DNA from: JASGKO01 sp049840595
GTDB taxonomy: Bacteria > Verrucomicrobiota > Verrucomicrobiia > Chthoniobacterales > Chthoniobacteraceae
Direction of reading: 5' to 3'
NCBI GenBank assembly: GCA_049840595.1
Contig: JASGKO010000039.1
Span: 1-64,000, forward strand
DNA length: 64,000 nt
The first letter of the stretch is position 1, and every line of letters begins with the position of its first letter. The notes beneath the pieces are model-generated. The model ran no database searches. It was not told where the DNA came from and worked only from the letters and a program-made list of their open reading frames with translations. The position numbers and the translations under genes were made by a program. Positions 1 to 8,856 of this stretch are shown in pieces.

Positions 1-50
1 ACGTATTGCTAAGGTTAATAGGGAAACACGATAGAATCCGAACAGCACCT
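1..50. other. Untrimmed Oxford Nanopore adapter and native barcode
   Basis: Not genomic. Bases 1-10 (ACGTATTGCT) match the end of the ligation adapter, 11-18 (AAGGTTAA) and 43-50 (CAGCACCT) match the fixed flanks of native barcodes, and the 24 bases at 19-42 match native barcode 04 as I remember the kit sequences. Genomic sequence starts at 51, inside a coding region. The stop codon closing the first reading frame (complement of 49-51) is therefore created by the adapter junction. Confidence 0.93.
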
Positions 51-777
51 ATTTCGGCAGGCCGGCGTCGTCGCGAATGAGCGTCCAGCGGCTTTGCACG
101 GTGAGCTTGCCGCCCGAGCGGGTGGTTTGCCGCAATTCACCCTGCCACTCGCCATCGGAAATGAGCGTCTTCATCGCGGTGAGGACGTTGTTCTGGAGCA
201 GGAGTTCATTCGCATTGCGCCCGACTGCTTCCTCCCGGCTCCAGCCGTAGAGTCGTTCCGCGCCCTTGTTCCAGTAGAGGACCACCTGGTCGAGATCGTT
301 CAGGCAGATGGCGTCGCGCGCCTCGTCGAGCAGGGCCGCCTGCTCGCGGATCTTCTCCTCCGCCACCATGCGGGCGCGGCGCTCCCCGGCTTCCTGCAAG
401 GCTCTCCGGACGGCGGCGATGAGCCGCTCCGGGTGCTGCTTGAGCACGTAGTCGGTCGCGCCATTTTTGAGGCTCTCGATCGCGGCATCCTCGCCCATCG
501 TGCCGGAGAAAAAGATAAAGGGCGCCTCGGTGCGGCGGAGCTTCACCAGTTGCAGCGCCTTCACCCCATTGTAGCCGGGCATCGAGTAGTCCGAGATGAT
601 GATGTCCGGCTGCTGCCGGGAGAGGGCGCTCAGGAAGGCCTCGTGGTTGTCCACCTGCACCAAGTCCATGTTGATGCCGGAACGCGACAGCGTCGCGGAT
701 ACCCATTCCCGATCGAGGGGATCGTCTTCCAGATGAATCACATAGATCTTTCGATCTTCCGATGCGCCTGTTTTCAT
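51..777 (-). CDS. REC-PAS signalling protein, 3' end cut by contig edge
   Basis: Receiver domain at residues 10-125 with acidic pair D18/D19 and phospho-acceptor D63 (ISDYSMPG), a KQHP lysine motif, a short helical linker, then a PAS domain from about residue 147 (LNDLDQVVLYWNKGAERL). The PAS domain ends abruptly where the adapter begins, so the rest is missing, quite possibly a histidine kinase or output module. As sequenced it is in frame with the upstream regulator. Removing one base from the nine-G run at 800-808 lets the upstream gene end in an ATGA overlap with this ATG, which is why I place the start at 777. It belongs to the three-gene sensory operon. Confidence 0.8.
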
Positions 778-1233
778 GGGGAGGGGAGAGCGTTGGGGAG
801 GGGGGGGGATTTCGTTAATGAGCGCCCAAAAGACGCCTAGTTGCTTCACCGCATTCACGAACTCCGCAAAATCCACCGGCTTCACTACATAAGCATTCGC
901 CCCAAGATCGTAACATTTCAAGAGATCCTGTTCCTCGCGCGAAGAGGTAAGCATCACAACCGGGATCATTTTGAACGCCGGTTCCGATTTCATCGTGCGC
1001 AGCACCTCCAGGCCATCGACCTTGGGCATTTTCAAATCGAGTAAAACGACCGTCGGCAATTGATTGGGCCGCGTGGCAAAAGCCCCGCGCCGGTAGAGAT
1101 AATCCAGCGCCTCCGCCCCATCCCGGGCCACGTCCAGGCCGTTGGCCACATGGTTTTCCTGCAGGGCATTCATGGTCAGTTCCACGTCGAATTCACTGTC
1201 ATCGACGATCAAGATTTTTCTCATGCTGGTCAT
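774..1233 (-). CDS. Single-domain response regulator (Rcp1-like)
   Basis: About 150 residues, one receiver domain: acidic pair D11/D12 (LIVDDSEFD), phospho-acceptor D66 (VVLLDLKMPKVDG), switch residues in VVMLTSS, lysine in YVVKPVDF. It resembles the small regulators paired with phytochrome-type kinases. There is no DNA-binding output, so it probably relays phosphate or acts by protein contact. The start ATG overlaps the reconstructed kinase stop (ATGA). The natural stop is hidden by a nine-base homopolymer at 800-808, which as sequenced fuses it to the next gene; I judge that an indel. A second in-frame ATG lies three codons downstream. Confidence 0.85.
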
Positions 1234-3506
1234 GTTCGGTTGGTTATCGGTTTGCCGTTATTCCCGGGAGTCATCGCGAGGTCTGGGAGGGTGAAAAAAA
1301 ATTCAGCGCCTTCATTAATACGGCCTTCACCCCAGGTTGGCCGCCATGCCGCAAGACAATACGCCGCACATTGGCCAGCCCGATGCCTGTTCCCTCAAAT
1401 TCATCCATGCGATGCAGGCGCTGGAACACGCCAAAGAGCTTGTTCGCATACGCCATGTCGAAGCCCACCCCGTTGTCCCGCACGAAAAAGACCGTCTCCG
1501 CCGTCTCGGCCTGGCTGCCGATTTCGATCACGGCCGGATTGCGCGGCCGGGTGTATTTCACGGCATTGGCGATCAGATTGAGGAATACCTGCCGCATCAG
1601 CGCCGGGTCCGCCTCCATTACCGGCAGGTGATGAATGTCCCACTGGATGTTCCGATCCTTGAGCTCGTCGTCCATTTCCCGGATCACGTCCTTGACCAGA
1701 ATCGAAAAATCCACCCGCCCACGCCGCATTTCCGCCCGTCCCATGCGCGAGAAGACGAGCAGATCGTCGATCAGCGCCCCCATGCGGCGGGCCGAAACGG
1801 CAATCGTGTCCAGGTAGCGCGTGGCCTTTTCGTCGAGCGTGCCCGCGGTTTGTTTGGCCAGCAGGTCGGCAAATCCGCCGATGTGCCGCAGCGGCGCCCG
1901 CAGGTCGTGCGAGACCGAGTAGGAGAAAGATTCCAGCTCATTGTTCGCCGCGCGCAGTTGCTGGTTGGCCAGGCGCATCTCCTGCGAGCTGTGGAAGACC
2001 TCGGCCTCCATTTGCTGCATCTTCGACAGCTCGATGGTGCCGCCCTCCAGCGCCTGGTTCCGGTTGATAAATTCGGTCACGTCCTCCACGCGGTGGATGA
2101 TGTACTCCACCTTGCGGTCCACGCCGAGGACTGGCGAGTTGATCGGGCTCCAGTAGCGTTCCTCAAACTCCCCGTTCGGCCTGCGAATCGGATAGCGCTG
2201 GATGGCGATCGTGTCCGACAGCCCGTTTTGCAGGACCCGGTTCAGCGAGGCCCGCAGGTTCGATTCGCCATCGGCCTCGGTCTCCTTGGGATCGTCCGGA
2301 AAAACCTCGAAAATACTGCGGTTTAAGATCGCCGCCCGCTCGGTCATCGTGGCCTTGAGGTAGGCATCGCTCACCGCGACGATGGTGAGATCCGGCTTCA
2401 AGACCAGGTAAAGCCCCGGCAGCGACTCGAAGAGCGCCCGGAATTGTGAATGCACGTGTTCCAGGCTCTTGCGCTCGGTGATGTCCTCGATCGCCAGCAG
2501 CACGGAACTTTGTTCGCTGTCCGGCCGGTAGAAGCGGCGACCGTTCAGCCGCATGGTGCGCGGGCCCATTCCCGGGAACTGGCACTTGATCTGCAGGTTG
2601 TCGAAATGCTCGCCCTGCGCGAGGACCTTTTCCAGGCAGTCGCGCAGCGTGGCGTCGTTCCACGCCCCGCTTTGCAGTTCAAAGAAGTTGCGTCCCTCGG
2701 TGGTCGTTTCCGTCTCGCCGAAGGCGGTGTAATACGAGCGGTTCGCCCGCTCCACGCGCAAGTCCGGCCCCAGAGCCACCAGGGGCTCGCGGACGGTATT
2801 CACGATGCTTTCCGCGTAAGATTTCGATTCCTGGAGCACCTTCGCCATGCGCTTCTGGGCCTGGAACTGCCGTTGCAACATCCACAGGGCAAAAGCCAGC
2901 AACGCCAGTGCCACTCCGCTGCCTGCGGTGACCGTGGCCACGGTGGTATGAACGGCTTGCCGGGCCGCATCCGCGCGGCTCTTCAGCAGCGCGTCCTCCG
3001 TTTCCTCCATCTGCCGGATTCCATCGCGGATCGAATCCATGAGCCGCTTGCCCTGCTGCGTTCCCACCACGCTCGCCGCGGCTTGCAGCCCTTGCGAATC
3101 GCGCATTTTGATTTGCCCCTCCATCCGGGCCACTTTCTGCTCGAAAAGGTCCTGGAGATAGCTCAGCTCGCCGCTGCTGCTCCGGGTTGTCGGTGGTGAG
3201 TTTTTCCAGGACGGCGAGCGACTTCCGCGCGGCCTTGAGGCTGGGATTGTAAGTCTGGAGGAAAATCGGCTTGCCGGTGAGCAAGTATCCCCGCTCCGCC
3301 GTTTCCGCATCCACCACGGTCTGGAGCGTGTGCTCCAGTTCCAGCCTCACTTCATGGGTGTGATCCACCCATTTCAGGGTTTCCAGCATGCGGCTGGTGA
3401 CCCAATAAGCTACGAAAGCGCCCCCGCAAATAAAGGCCCCCAGGAGCAGGCCAATACATGCGCCAAACAGAGCCTTTCTGGAATACCTCGGTTTCATTTC
3501 GCCCAT
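1231..3506 (-). CDS. Membrane histidine kinase with CHASE3 and two PAS domains (frame broken twice)
   Basis: Reconstructed at about 758 residues. Order: transmembrane segment near residues 11-33, extracytoplasmic CHASE3 domain (AETAERGYLLTG signature), second transmembrane segment near 193-215, two PAS domains (about 235-480), coiled coil, HisKA with catalytic His near 533 (YSVSHDLRAP), and an HATPase with N box (LIANAVKYTRP), G1 (DNGVGFDM) and G2 (GTGIGLANV). One extra base near 3175-3185 and one missing base near 1335 break the frame; correcting both gives a C-terminus ending in TGA that overlaps the next ATG. Probably autophosphorylates and signals through the two downstream receiver proteins. 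The ligand is unknown. Confidence 0.88.
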
Positions 3507-3589
3507 CCGCTAAAGGAGGACGAAATAAAACCCCCATTTCACTCTGTTATCAAGTGTATATTTATGGAAATTATGTCAAAAGTCCGGCG

Positions 3590-4034
3590 CTACGGCTTGG
3601 TGACATACTTCATCTCATAATTGAAAAGCTCGCCGTCCTTGAAAAAGCGCTTCAATTCGAGCTTCCGCGTTCTCCACGGAATCGGAGGCGTGCACGATAT
3701 TTACCATCACATCCACGCCGAAATCGCCGCGCACGGTGCCCTTTTCCGCCTTCTTGGAATCGGTCGGCCCGATCAGATTGCGCACCTTTTCCACCGCATT
3801 CTCGCCCAGCAGCGCGAGAGCGACCACCGGGGTCGAGCTCATGAATGCCTTCAGCTCGGGGAAGAACGGCTTGTCCAGCAGGTGTGCGTAATGCTCGTTG
3901 GTCTGCGCGTCGGAGATCGCGAACATCTTCAGGCCGCGGATTTGGAATCCGGCGTCTTCAAAGCGCTTCGTCACCTCGCCCACCTTCCGGCCGGACACAC
4001 AATCGGGTTTCAAAAGAATCAGGGTAGTTTGCAT
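3590..4034 (-). CDS. ndk: Nucleoside diphosphate kinase
   Basis: Transfers the terminal phosphate of ATP to nucleoside diphosphates through a phospho-histidine. The N-terminus TLILLKPDCV and the catalytic segment NIVHASDS are typical, and the length (about 147 residues when repaired) fits. One extra base near 3640-3650 throws the last 25 codons out of frame; the repaired tail reads FFKDGELFNYEMKYVTKP and ends in TAG at 3592-3590. No operon partner: the kinase gene upstream starts 80 bases away on the same strand and a repeat-rich gap follows. Confidence 0.92.
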
Positions 4035-4439
4035 AAACGGCCCGGATGCTATTTTCGCGACCGGAGCGTGGAAAGGACTTTTTCACCCCATCCAAAACTG
4101 GTTCGTCCTGAGCTGCCGAACCCGCGGAGCGGGATTGAAAGGCGGAGCAGAACTTTCAGGTCCGCGAAAAACGCGAAGCATCCGAAAATGAAGCCGCCCC
4201 TTTTCGTGTTTTTCGCGTCTTTCGCGGACTCCACCTCCGTGTCGAACCTCGCAGCGTGCAAAATTCCCAACCCCGACCCGATTTGGTAAGGCTCAATTAA
4301 CCGCGGATGACGCGGATGAGCGCGAATAAGGAGCCAGCCCATCCGTGCCCATCCGCGTCATCCGCGGTTAAAATCCCCTCCGCTTCCAGCCGCCCAACCC
4401 GTTCTTGCCAATTCTCGCCCCACGCTCTAACCATCCCGC
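4035..4439. other. Repeat-rich intergenic gap
   Basis: About 400 bases without a credible gene, between ndk and a rightward membrane-protein gene. It holds a short inverted motif built from CGCGAAAAA/TTTTTCGCG elements (about 4163-4233) and a perfect 22-base inverted repeat (4297-4371). Promoters for both flanking genes should lie here, but I see no convincing -35/-10 pair. Confidence 0.6.
4297..4371. repeat. Perfect 22-bp inverted repeat, CCGCGGATGACGCGGATG family
   Basis: Arms 4297-4318 and 4350-4371 are exact reverse complements, separated by 31 bases. A degenerate relative lies at about 51118-51204 (GTCATCCGCG and ATCCGCGGTTAAAA). The element could fold into a long hairpin in RNA or be a dispersed non-coding repeat. 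Confidence 0.85.
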
Positions 4440-4814
4440 ATGCAGTTCCTCGAAACCATCGCGATGCTCAAGCTTTTCGGCTACCAGTTCAACCCGCTCG
4501 AAATCAATGGCTGGAAAATCATCGGCTGGCTTGGGGCCGGCACCTTCTCCATCCGCTTCGTCCTGCAGTGGATGGCCTCCGAGCGCGCCAAAAAGAGCAT
4601 CATTCCGCGCGGCTTCTGGGAAGTCAGCGCGATCGGCAGCATGCTTACCCTCAGCTACTTCATCTTCTACCGGAAGGACTCCGTCGGCGCGATGATGAAC
4701 CTCCTCCCGCTCCCGATCTACCTTCGCAACGTCTGGTTCGTCTGGACCCACAAGACCCCCAAGCACCCCGGCAACGCCCCGCGTCCCGCCGAGGGCAGCG
4801 ACTCGGATTCCTGA
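4440..4814 (+). CDS. Lipid-A-disaccharide synthase N-terminal-domain (LAB_N) membrane protein
   Basis: 124 residues with three probable membrane segments, matching the LAB_N family: the run RFVLQWMASERAKKS followed by IPRGFWEVSAIGSM is diagnostic. In other bacteria the domain stands alone or is fused to lipid-A or glycosyltransferase enzymes; its chemistry is not established. The C-terminal 20 residues are polar and low-complexity. ATG at 4440 is preferred; an in-frame ATG nine codons later is possible. Confidence 0.82.
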   Translation: MQFLETIAMLKLFGYQFNPLEINGWKIIGWLGAGTFSIRFVLQWMASERAKKSIIPRGFWEVSAIGSMLTLSYFIFYRKDSVGAMMNLLPLPIYLRNVWFVWTHKTPKHPGNAPRPAEGSDSDS

Positions 4815-4955
4815 GCTTTTTTCCAGGCTTGCCATTCTCCCCGGGTTTCGAAATGATCCACGCCATGGTTTCCAAGGAAACGGGGTGTTCTTCTTGAGAG
4901 AGGCAAACCGGTTCGGAAAAATTCACGTAAAGCGGCAGGTCATCTATTAAATACT

Positions 4956-5147
4956 ATGAAAAGACTGGGTGGGACGATGTTCTTCTTCGGGGTCGGTTCG
5001 GCGGTGCTCTATTTTCTGAACATGCAATTCATCATTCTGGCTTGGATCGATCTTTGGGGGCCGATGACAGCCTGGATTATCCGTGGAGCCCTGGTCGCCG
5101 TCGGCGGCATCCTCTGGCTGGTCGGCTCGCAAAAAGAAGCGGCTTGA
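4956..5147 (+). CDS. Small membrane protein, unknown
   Basis: 63 residues with two hydrophobic segments (about 6-28 and 36-57) and short charged ends (MKRLGG, SQKEAA). No family recognised. It follows the LAB_N gene on the same strand after 141 bases and is preceded by an AT-rich stretch (CTATTAAATACT) that could hold a promoter. The hydrophobic layout makes it more likely real than random. Confidence 0.55.
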   Translation: MKRLGGTMFFFGVGSAVLYFLNMQFIILAWIDLWGPMTAWIIRGALVAVGGILWLVGSQKEAA

Positions 5148-5202
5148 TTTCCGTGCCGGCTGGAGCCGCGAATTTTTAAGAATGGCCTGCGGCGCGGTTC
5201 GG

Positions 5203-5252
5203 TGAGACCTGTCTCGCCGGGAGAAAGCGGCGACGGGTCGCCGCACTCCAAG
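5203..5252. repeat. Dispersed hairpin repeat, GCGGCGAC family, copy 1
   Basis: Two nested palindromes, GAGAC-CT-GTCTC and GCGGCGAC-GG-GTCGCCGC, then ACTCCAAGGG. Near-identical copies lie at 22392-22450 and, degenerate, at 30990-31036. The conserved bipartite structure resembles REP elements. Confidence 0.8.
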
Positions 5253-5399
5253 GGTCTGGAGGGACTTCCGGGTTTATTATTCCATGGGGAGCTTATCCTG
5301 TGGATGAGGCTCGTGCTAAGTCGCTTGTGAGCTTCGAGTGACCTATAGGGGCAGTTGTGTCGTCCATCCAAAATGCGCGTGTCGTTTTAGAAGGTAATT

Positions 5400-5924
5400 T
5401 CACTCGGGATTTTTGGCGAGGGTGGAGTGTACCCGTGCATGTAGATCAGCTTGATAATGCTCGAATGTTTCGGATGGTCTTCTTGCTCGGAGCGGGAAAA
5501 GAAGCGGCGGTTTGGTGAAGTTGGGGATCGGCTCTTGCACCGTGCCGCCACCAAGGAACGCTATTCCCAGCGTGGAGGCTTCGGTAACGATTAGACGCCA
5601 CTTGCCATTGACCATCGGTTCATAAGCAGGGGCTGATTTAATGGGGGTTCGTGGAACGTCCAGTATCGTGGGTACGACATATTCGCGAGCCTGAGTGTTG
5701 GTGTGGACAACGAAACGGCACTGCCGGGCTGGCAATGCAAGCTCTCGTCCCGGCAAGACGGTTGCGACCTTGGTGGGCTTTCCTTCCCTATTGATGAATT
5801 CGACGAGGATCGGTTCTGGAAGACGATTCTGGAGACGGTAGTCAGGCTGGCTCGCCCAACCGAATGCGAGGCGGGAGAACCCAACGCAAAAGAGCAGGAC
5901 GAAGACTGAAAATCTGAGTTTCAC
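5400..5924 (-). CDS. Exported protein, unknown
   Basis: 174 residues with a signal peptide (MKLRFSVFVLLFCVGFSRLAFG, cleavage likely after AFG), so probably periplasmic. The mature part is beta-rich with no recognised motif; DYRLQNRLPEPILVEFINREG resembles the edge of a small beta-sandwich. It is followed closely by another minus-strand gene, with ten bases between its start and that gene's stop. Function unknown. Confidence 0.65.
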   Translation of the reverse strand: MKLRFSVFVLLFCVGFSRLAFGWASQPDYRLQNRLPEPILVEFINREGKPTKVATVLPGRELALPARQCRFVVHTNTQAREYVVPTILDVPRTPIKSAPAYEPMVNGKWRLIVTEASTLGIAFLGGGTVQEPIPNFTKPPLLFPLRARRPSETFEHYQADLHARVHSTLAKNPE

Positions 5925-5933
5925 CGGATGCGC

Positions 5934-6233
5934 TTAGACATGGTCATCCTTCGATACTGGAATCCCCGTCGTAATCCAGCGCCATCCCCAGCTCCCAATC
6001 GGCTTCAGCAATCCAAAGCTCACCAGCAGAAACAACCCGCAGCTCAAGATTGCGCCGAGGATGGCATTGAGATCGAACCGTCCTGCTCGTAATTCCGGCA
6101 TCGCGCCCAGCAGCGATAGCCGGGGAGTGATCAAATACCGAAGAAACGATTCCGTTAGATTCACGATAGCGTGTCCCAGGAGCTGGGCCACCACCAGAAT
6201 GGAAATGAGATATCGAGCATTGGGCATGGGCAA
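5934..6233 (-). CDS. Small membrane protein, unknown
   Basis: 99 residues with two clear hydrophobic segments (about 7-30 and 55-80) and a polar C-terminus. Only nine bases separate its stop from the start of the exported protein downstream, so the two probably share a transcript. No family recognised. Confidence 0.6.
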   Translation of the reverse strand: MPMPNARYLISILVVAQLLGHAIVNLTESFLRYLITPRLSLLGAMPELRAGRFDLNAILGAILSCGLFLLVSFGLLKPIGSWGWRWITTGIPVSKDDHV

Positions 6234-6393
6234 AAGATTCGAAGGTTATTGATCCAGCAAAAGCAGGTGAAAAACAGCTTCACACCACCGGCACTCGAAG
6301 TCCGACATATCCCCCTGGCGCCGCCAGGTAATTCCATCATCACCAACCTCAGCCTCTCCGCCTCCGCCAAAAACCGCAAGCCAGAACCTCATC

Positions 6394-6451
6394 CCCCTCT
6401 GTGTCCTTGGTGGCTAAATTTTCCCTTCCTTGGTGCCTTGGTGGTTAATTT
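6394..6451. repeat. Dispersed repeat, CCTTGGTGGTTAA family, copy 1
   Basis: Two imperfect direct units (TGTCCTTGGTGGCTAAATT and GTGCCTTGGTGGTTAATTT). A relative lies at 47975-48010. Non-coding; function unknown. Confidence 0.7.
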
Positions 6452-6463
6452 GGCGCCCCGCCA

Positions 6464-6853
6464 TCAGTGAATCGATTTCGGCAACAGTACCACGCTCACG
6501 GCCAGCCCTGTCCCCAAATAAAGCAGTAGAAATATCCCAATCGTCGCCCACCCTCGCCGGCCCCGGGTTGAGAAAAGGTAAACCGGCACCAGCACCGGCC
6601 ACGCAAAGAAAACGAGCGATCCATAATCATAGGGCAGGGAGCGCCCCCGTCGCCGCGCATCGCCGAGCACCCACAGCGCGATGCTCGCGGGCAGCAAAAA
6701 GGCGGCCAGCGTCGCCGCCCCCGTGGGCAGTCCCCTCGGCCAATCCCTGCTCTCCGCCAACGAGGAAGCCGCGAGGCAATAACCCACAGCAGCTGCCCGC
6801 GAAAAAGGCCATCCGATCACCGGTATCCTCATAAAACGTTTGCGTGCCGCCAT
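6464..6853 (-). CDS. Membrane protein, unknown
   Basis: 129 residues with three to four hydrophobic segments and an Arg-rich loop (DARRRGRSLPYDYGS). The motif is reminiscent of small DUF-type membrane proteins, but I cannot name a family. Its first codons overlap the end of the next upstream gene (6829-6853), suggesting co-translation. An alternative start is the ATG seven codons in. Confidence 0.6.
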   Translation of the reverse strand: MAARKRFMRIPVIGWPFSRAAAVGYCLAASSLAESRDWPRGLPTGAATLAAFLLPASIALWVLGDARRRGRSLPYDYGSLVFFAWPVLVPVYLFSTRGRRGWATIGIFLLLYLGTGLAVSVVLLPKSIH

Positions 6854-7392
6854 TGCTCGACGGTGTGTCGCGGCAATGGAGTGCCCCAGCCTTCCCGCTC
6901 AGCAAAAGTTGAGCTTGAAAATGGTTGAGCGGACGGTGCTGACACTCCGGCCCCTGAGGTAATCCGTAACACCTCTTCCAGTTGAGAAAGAGACCCTTCA
7001 TCATCGGTGGCGGCGTAGGCGCTGCTATAAACAATTTCCACTGTGCTTTCGATTAGTTTCCTAAAGGTAGGTTCAGCCACACCTGCGACCGAAATCATTG
7101 AGATAATCGCTGGCGAAAAGGGATCCCCCAAGCCCGCTTCAGTCAATGGATCTTTACGTGAGTCCCAAACTGGAAAATTGTCCATCACTGGCAATTCCCA
7201 CAGGTGCACGAAAAAGGCGGCCAGCTCGGGATGCTCCAATCCGGAAATGCGACAGAACCGCTCCACGCAGACCAGCGCCACCGCCAGCCGCGCTCTGATC
7301 GACAACAGCCGATATTTGGCAACGGGAGAGAGATTCATAAGCAGCGATTCCAAGCCTGAGCTGGGCAAAATTGATTTTTTGAACCAGTCCAT
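6829..7392 (-). CDS. Hypothetical protein
   Basis: 187 residues, largely helical in the first 130 (ARLAVALVCVERFCRISGLEHPELAAFFVHLWE), with no signal peptide or membrane segment. It could be a cytoplasmic immunity- or regulatory-type protein, but no motif supports a name. The last ~45 residues are low-complexity and may be read through a frame slip. Overlaps the downstream membrane-protein gene by 25 bases. Confidence 0.6.
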   Translation of the reverse strand: MDWFKKSILPSSGLESLLMNLSPVAKYRLLSIRARLAVALVCVERFCRISGLEHPELAAFFVHLWELPVMDNFPVWDSRKDPLTEAGLGDPFSPAIISMISVAGVAEPTFRKLIESTVEIVYSSAYAATDDEGSLSQLEEVLRITSGAGVSAPSAQPFSSSTFAEREGWGTPLPRHTVEQWRHANVL

Positions 7393-7557
7393 TCCTAGTT
7401 TTCTGCAGCCATGCGTTCAAGTCATCTCCTTCGCGCAGCCAGTATTTCCACTCCGTGTGCTCGGTTTGGCGGTAACCCCGCCGCGAGTCATAACCGAAAA
7501 TGCCGGTTGGCGTGTCCGTTGCTTTGCGCTATCCTTACCACCCAATTTTAACCGTTT

Positions 7558-8724
7558 ATGACCGCCCGGAAGGAACCACTCATCTATCTCGACAACAACG
7601 CCACGACTCCTGTCGATCCCGCCGTCGTTGCTGAGATGATGCCGTACCTCACCGAGTTTTATGGCAATCCTTCCGCCGCCTACGGCTTCGGCTCGCAGGT
7701 TGGCAAGGCGGTCGAAAAGGCCCGCGAACGTGTCGCGGCGCTGCTCGGCTGCTCGCCCGGTGAGATTATTTTTACCAGTTGCGGCACCGAGTCGAACAAC
7801 AGCGCGATCGAAAGCGCACTCCGGCTCGATCCCGATCGCCAGCATGTGATCACCACCCGCGTTGAGCACAGTGCGATCATCAAGCACGGCGAAGCCCTCG
7901 CCAAGCGCGGCGTCGAAGTCACCTGGCTCGATGTCGATGAGTTCGGCCAGATCGACCTCAAGGCCTTGGAAAAAGCCATCCGCCCCGATACCGCCATCGT
8001 CTCCACGATGTGGGCGAATAACGAGACCGGCGTCCTCTTCCCGATCCACGAGATCGCCGAGCTCTGCAAGGCGAAGAAGACTCTTTTCCATACCGACGCC
8101 GTGCAGGCCGTCGGCAAGATCCCGATCAAGCTCTCGGAATCACCGATCAATTTTCTCTCCGTCTCCGGCCACAAGCTGCATTGTCCCAAGGGGGTTGGCG
8201 TGCTCTACGTGAGCCGTCGCACCAAGTTCACCCCGTATCTCCTCGGTGGTGGGCAGGAGCATGGCAAGCGGGCGGGCACGGAAAACGTCGCCTCCATCGT
8301 CGCCCTCGGCAAAGCCTGCGAGCTCGCCGGCGAATTCATGGAACTGGAGAACCAGGAGGTCAAAGCCCTGCGCGACGAATTTGAATCCGCCGTCCTCGAA
8401 AAAATCCCCGACGTCGTGGTCAACGGTGATCGCGAAAACCGCCTGCCGAACACGACCAGCCTTGCCTTCGAGGGCATCGAGAGCGAGGCCGTGCTCATGC
8501 TTCTCGACCAGGCGCACATTTGTTGTTCCGCCGGCTCCGCCTGCACCACCGGCTCGCTGCACCCCTCGCACGTGCTCAAGGCGATGGGCTTCTCCACCGA
8601 TCGCGCCCGCAGCTCGCTGCGCTTCTCCTTCAGTCGTTTTAACAACCGCCTCGACGTCGAGCGTGCGCTCCATGTGCTGCCGGAGGTGATCGGGAAGCTC
8701 CGCCGCCTTGGTGCGGCGGTCTAG
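7558..8724 (+). CDS. nifS: Cysteine desulfurase, NifS/IscS type (class V aminotransferase)
   Basis: 388 residues, PLP enzyme converting cysteine to alanine and a protein persulfide for Fe-S cluster or thio-cofactor synthesis. Seen: YLDNNATTPVDP at the N-terminus, cofactor His in RVEHSAI, Schiff-base Lys in SVSGHKLHCPKG, and a catalytic-loop region with CCSAGSACTTGS. Length fits NifS-like enzymes. There is no IscU, Fdx or ThiI gene beside it, so the acceptor is unknown. It is distinct in family from the encapsulated SufS-type desulfurase at 61407-63355. Confidence 0.93.
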   Translation: MTARKEPLIYLDNNATTPVDPAVVAEMMPYLTEFYGNPSAAYGFGSQVGKAVEKARERVAALLGCSPGEIIFTSCGTESNNSAIESALRLDPDRQHVITTRVEHSAIIKHGEALAKRGVEVTWLDVDEFGQIDLKALEKAIRPDTAIVSTMWANNETGVLFPIHEIAELCKAKKTLFHTDAVQAVGKIPIKLSESPINFLSVSGHKLHCPKGVGVLYVSRRTKFTPYLLGGGQEHGKRAGTENVASIVALGKACELAGEFMELENQEVKALRDEFESAVLEKIPDVVVNGDRENRLPNTTSLAFEGIESEAVLMLLDQAHICCSAGSACTTGSLHPSHVLKAMGFSTDRARSSLRFSFSRFNNRLDVERALHVLPEVIGKLRRLGAAV

Positions 8725-8763
8725 GCTCCCGCGCTGGAATTTAAACCGCGGTTCAAATCCGCC

Positions 8764-8792
8764 CCCCTCGGCGCCTCCGCGGGGAATCTCCG
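8764..8792. repeat. Degenerate copy of the CTCTGCGCCTCTGCGG repeat family
   Basis: CCTCGGCGCCTCCGCGGGGAAT aligns with CCTCTGCGCCTCTGCGGTGAAT at 52880-52909; further relatives at 20117-20141 (opposite orientation) and 58114-58148. Confidence 0.5.
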
Positions 8793-8856
8793 CCTCCCAT
8801 TTGCCACAAATTTCCAGTAGCCAAGCCCTTTCCGAGGCAGTAGAACGTCCCTTTAC

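Noticed and set aside
1..18. Possible promoter or IS end at the window start
   Set aside because: The bases match Nanopore adapter and barcode flanks.
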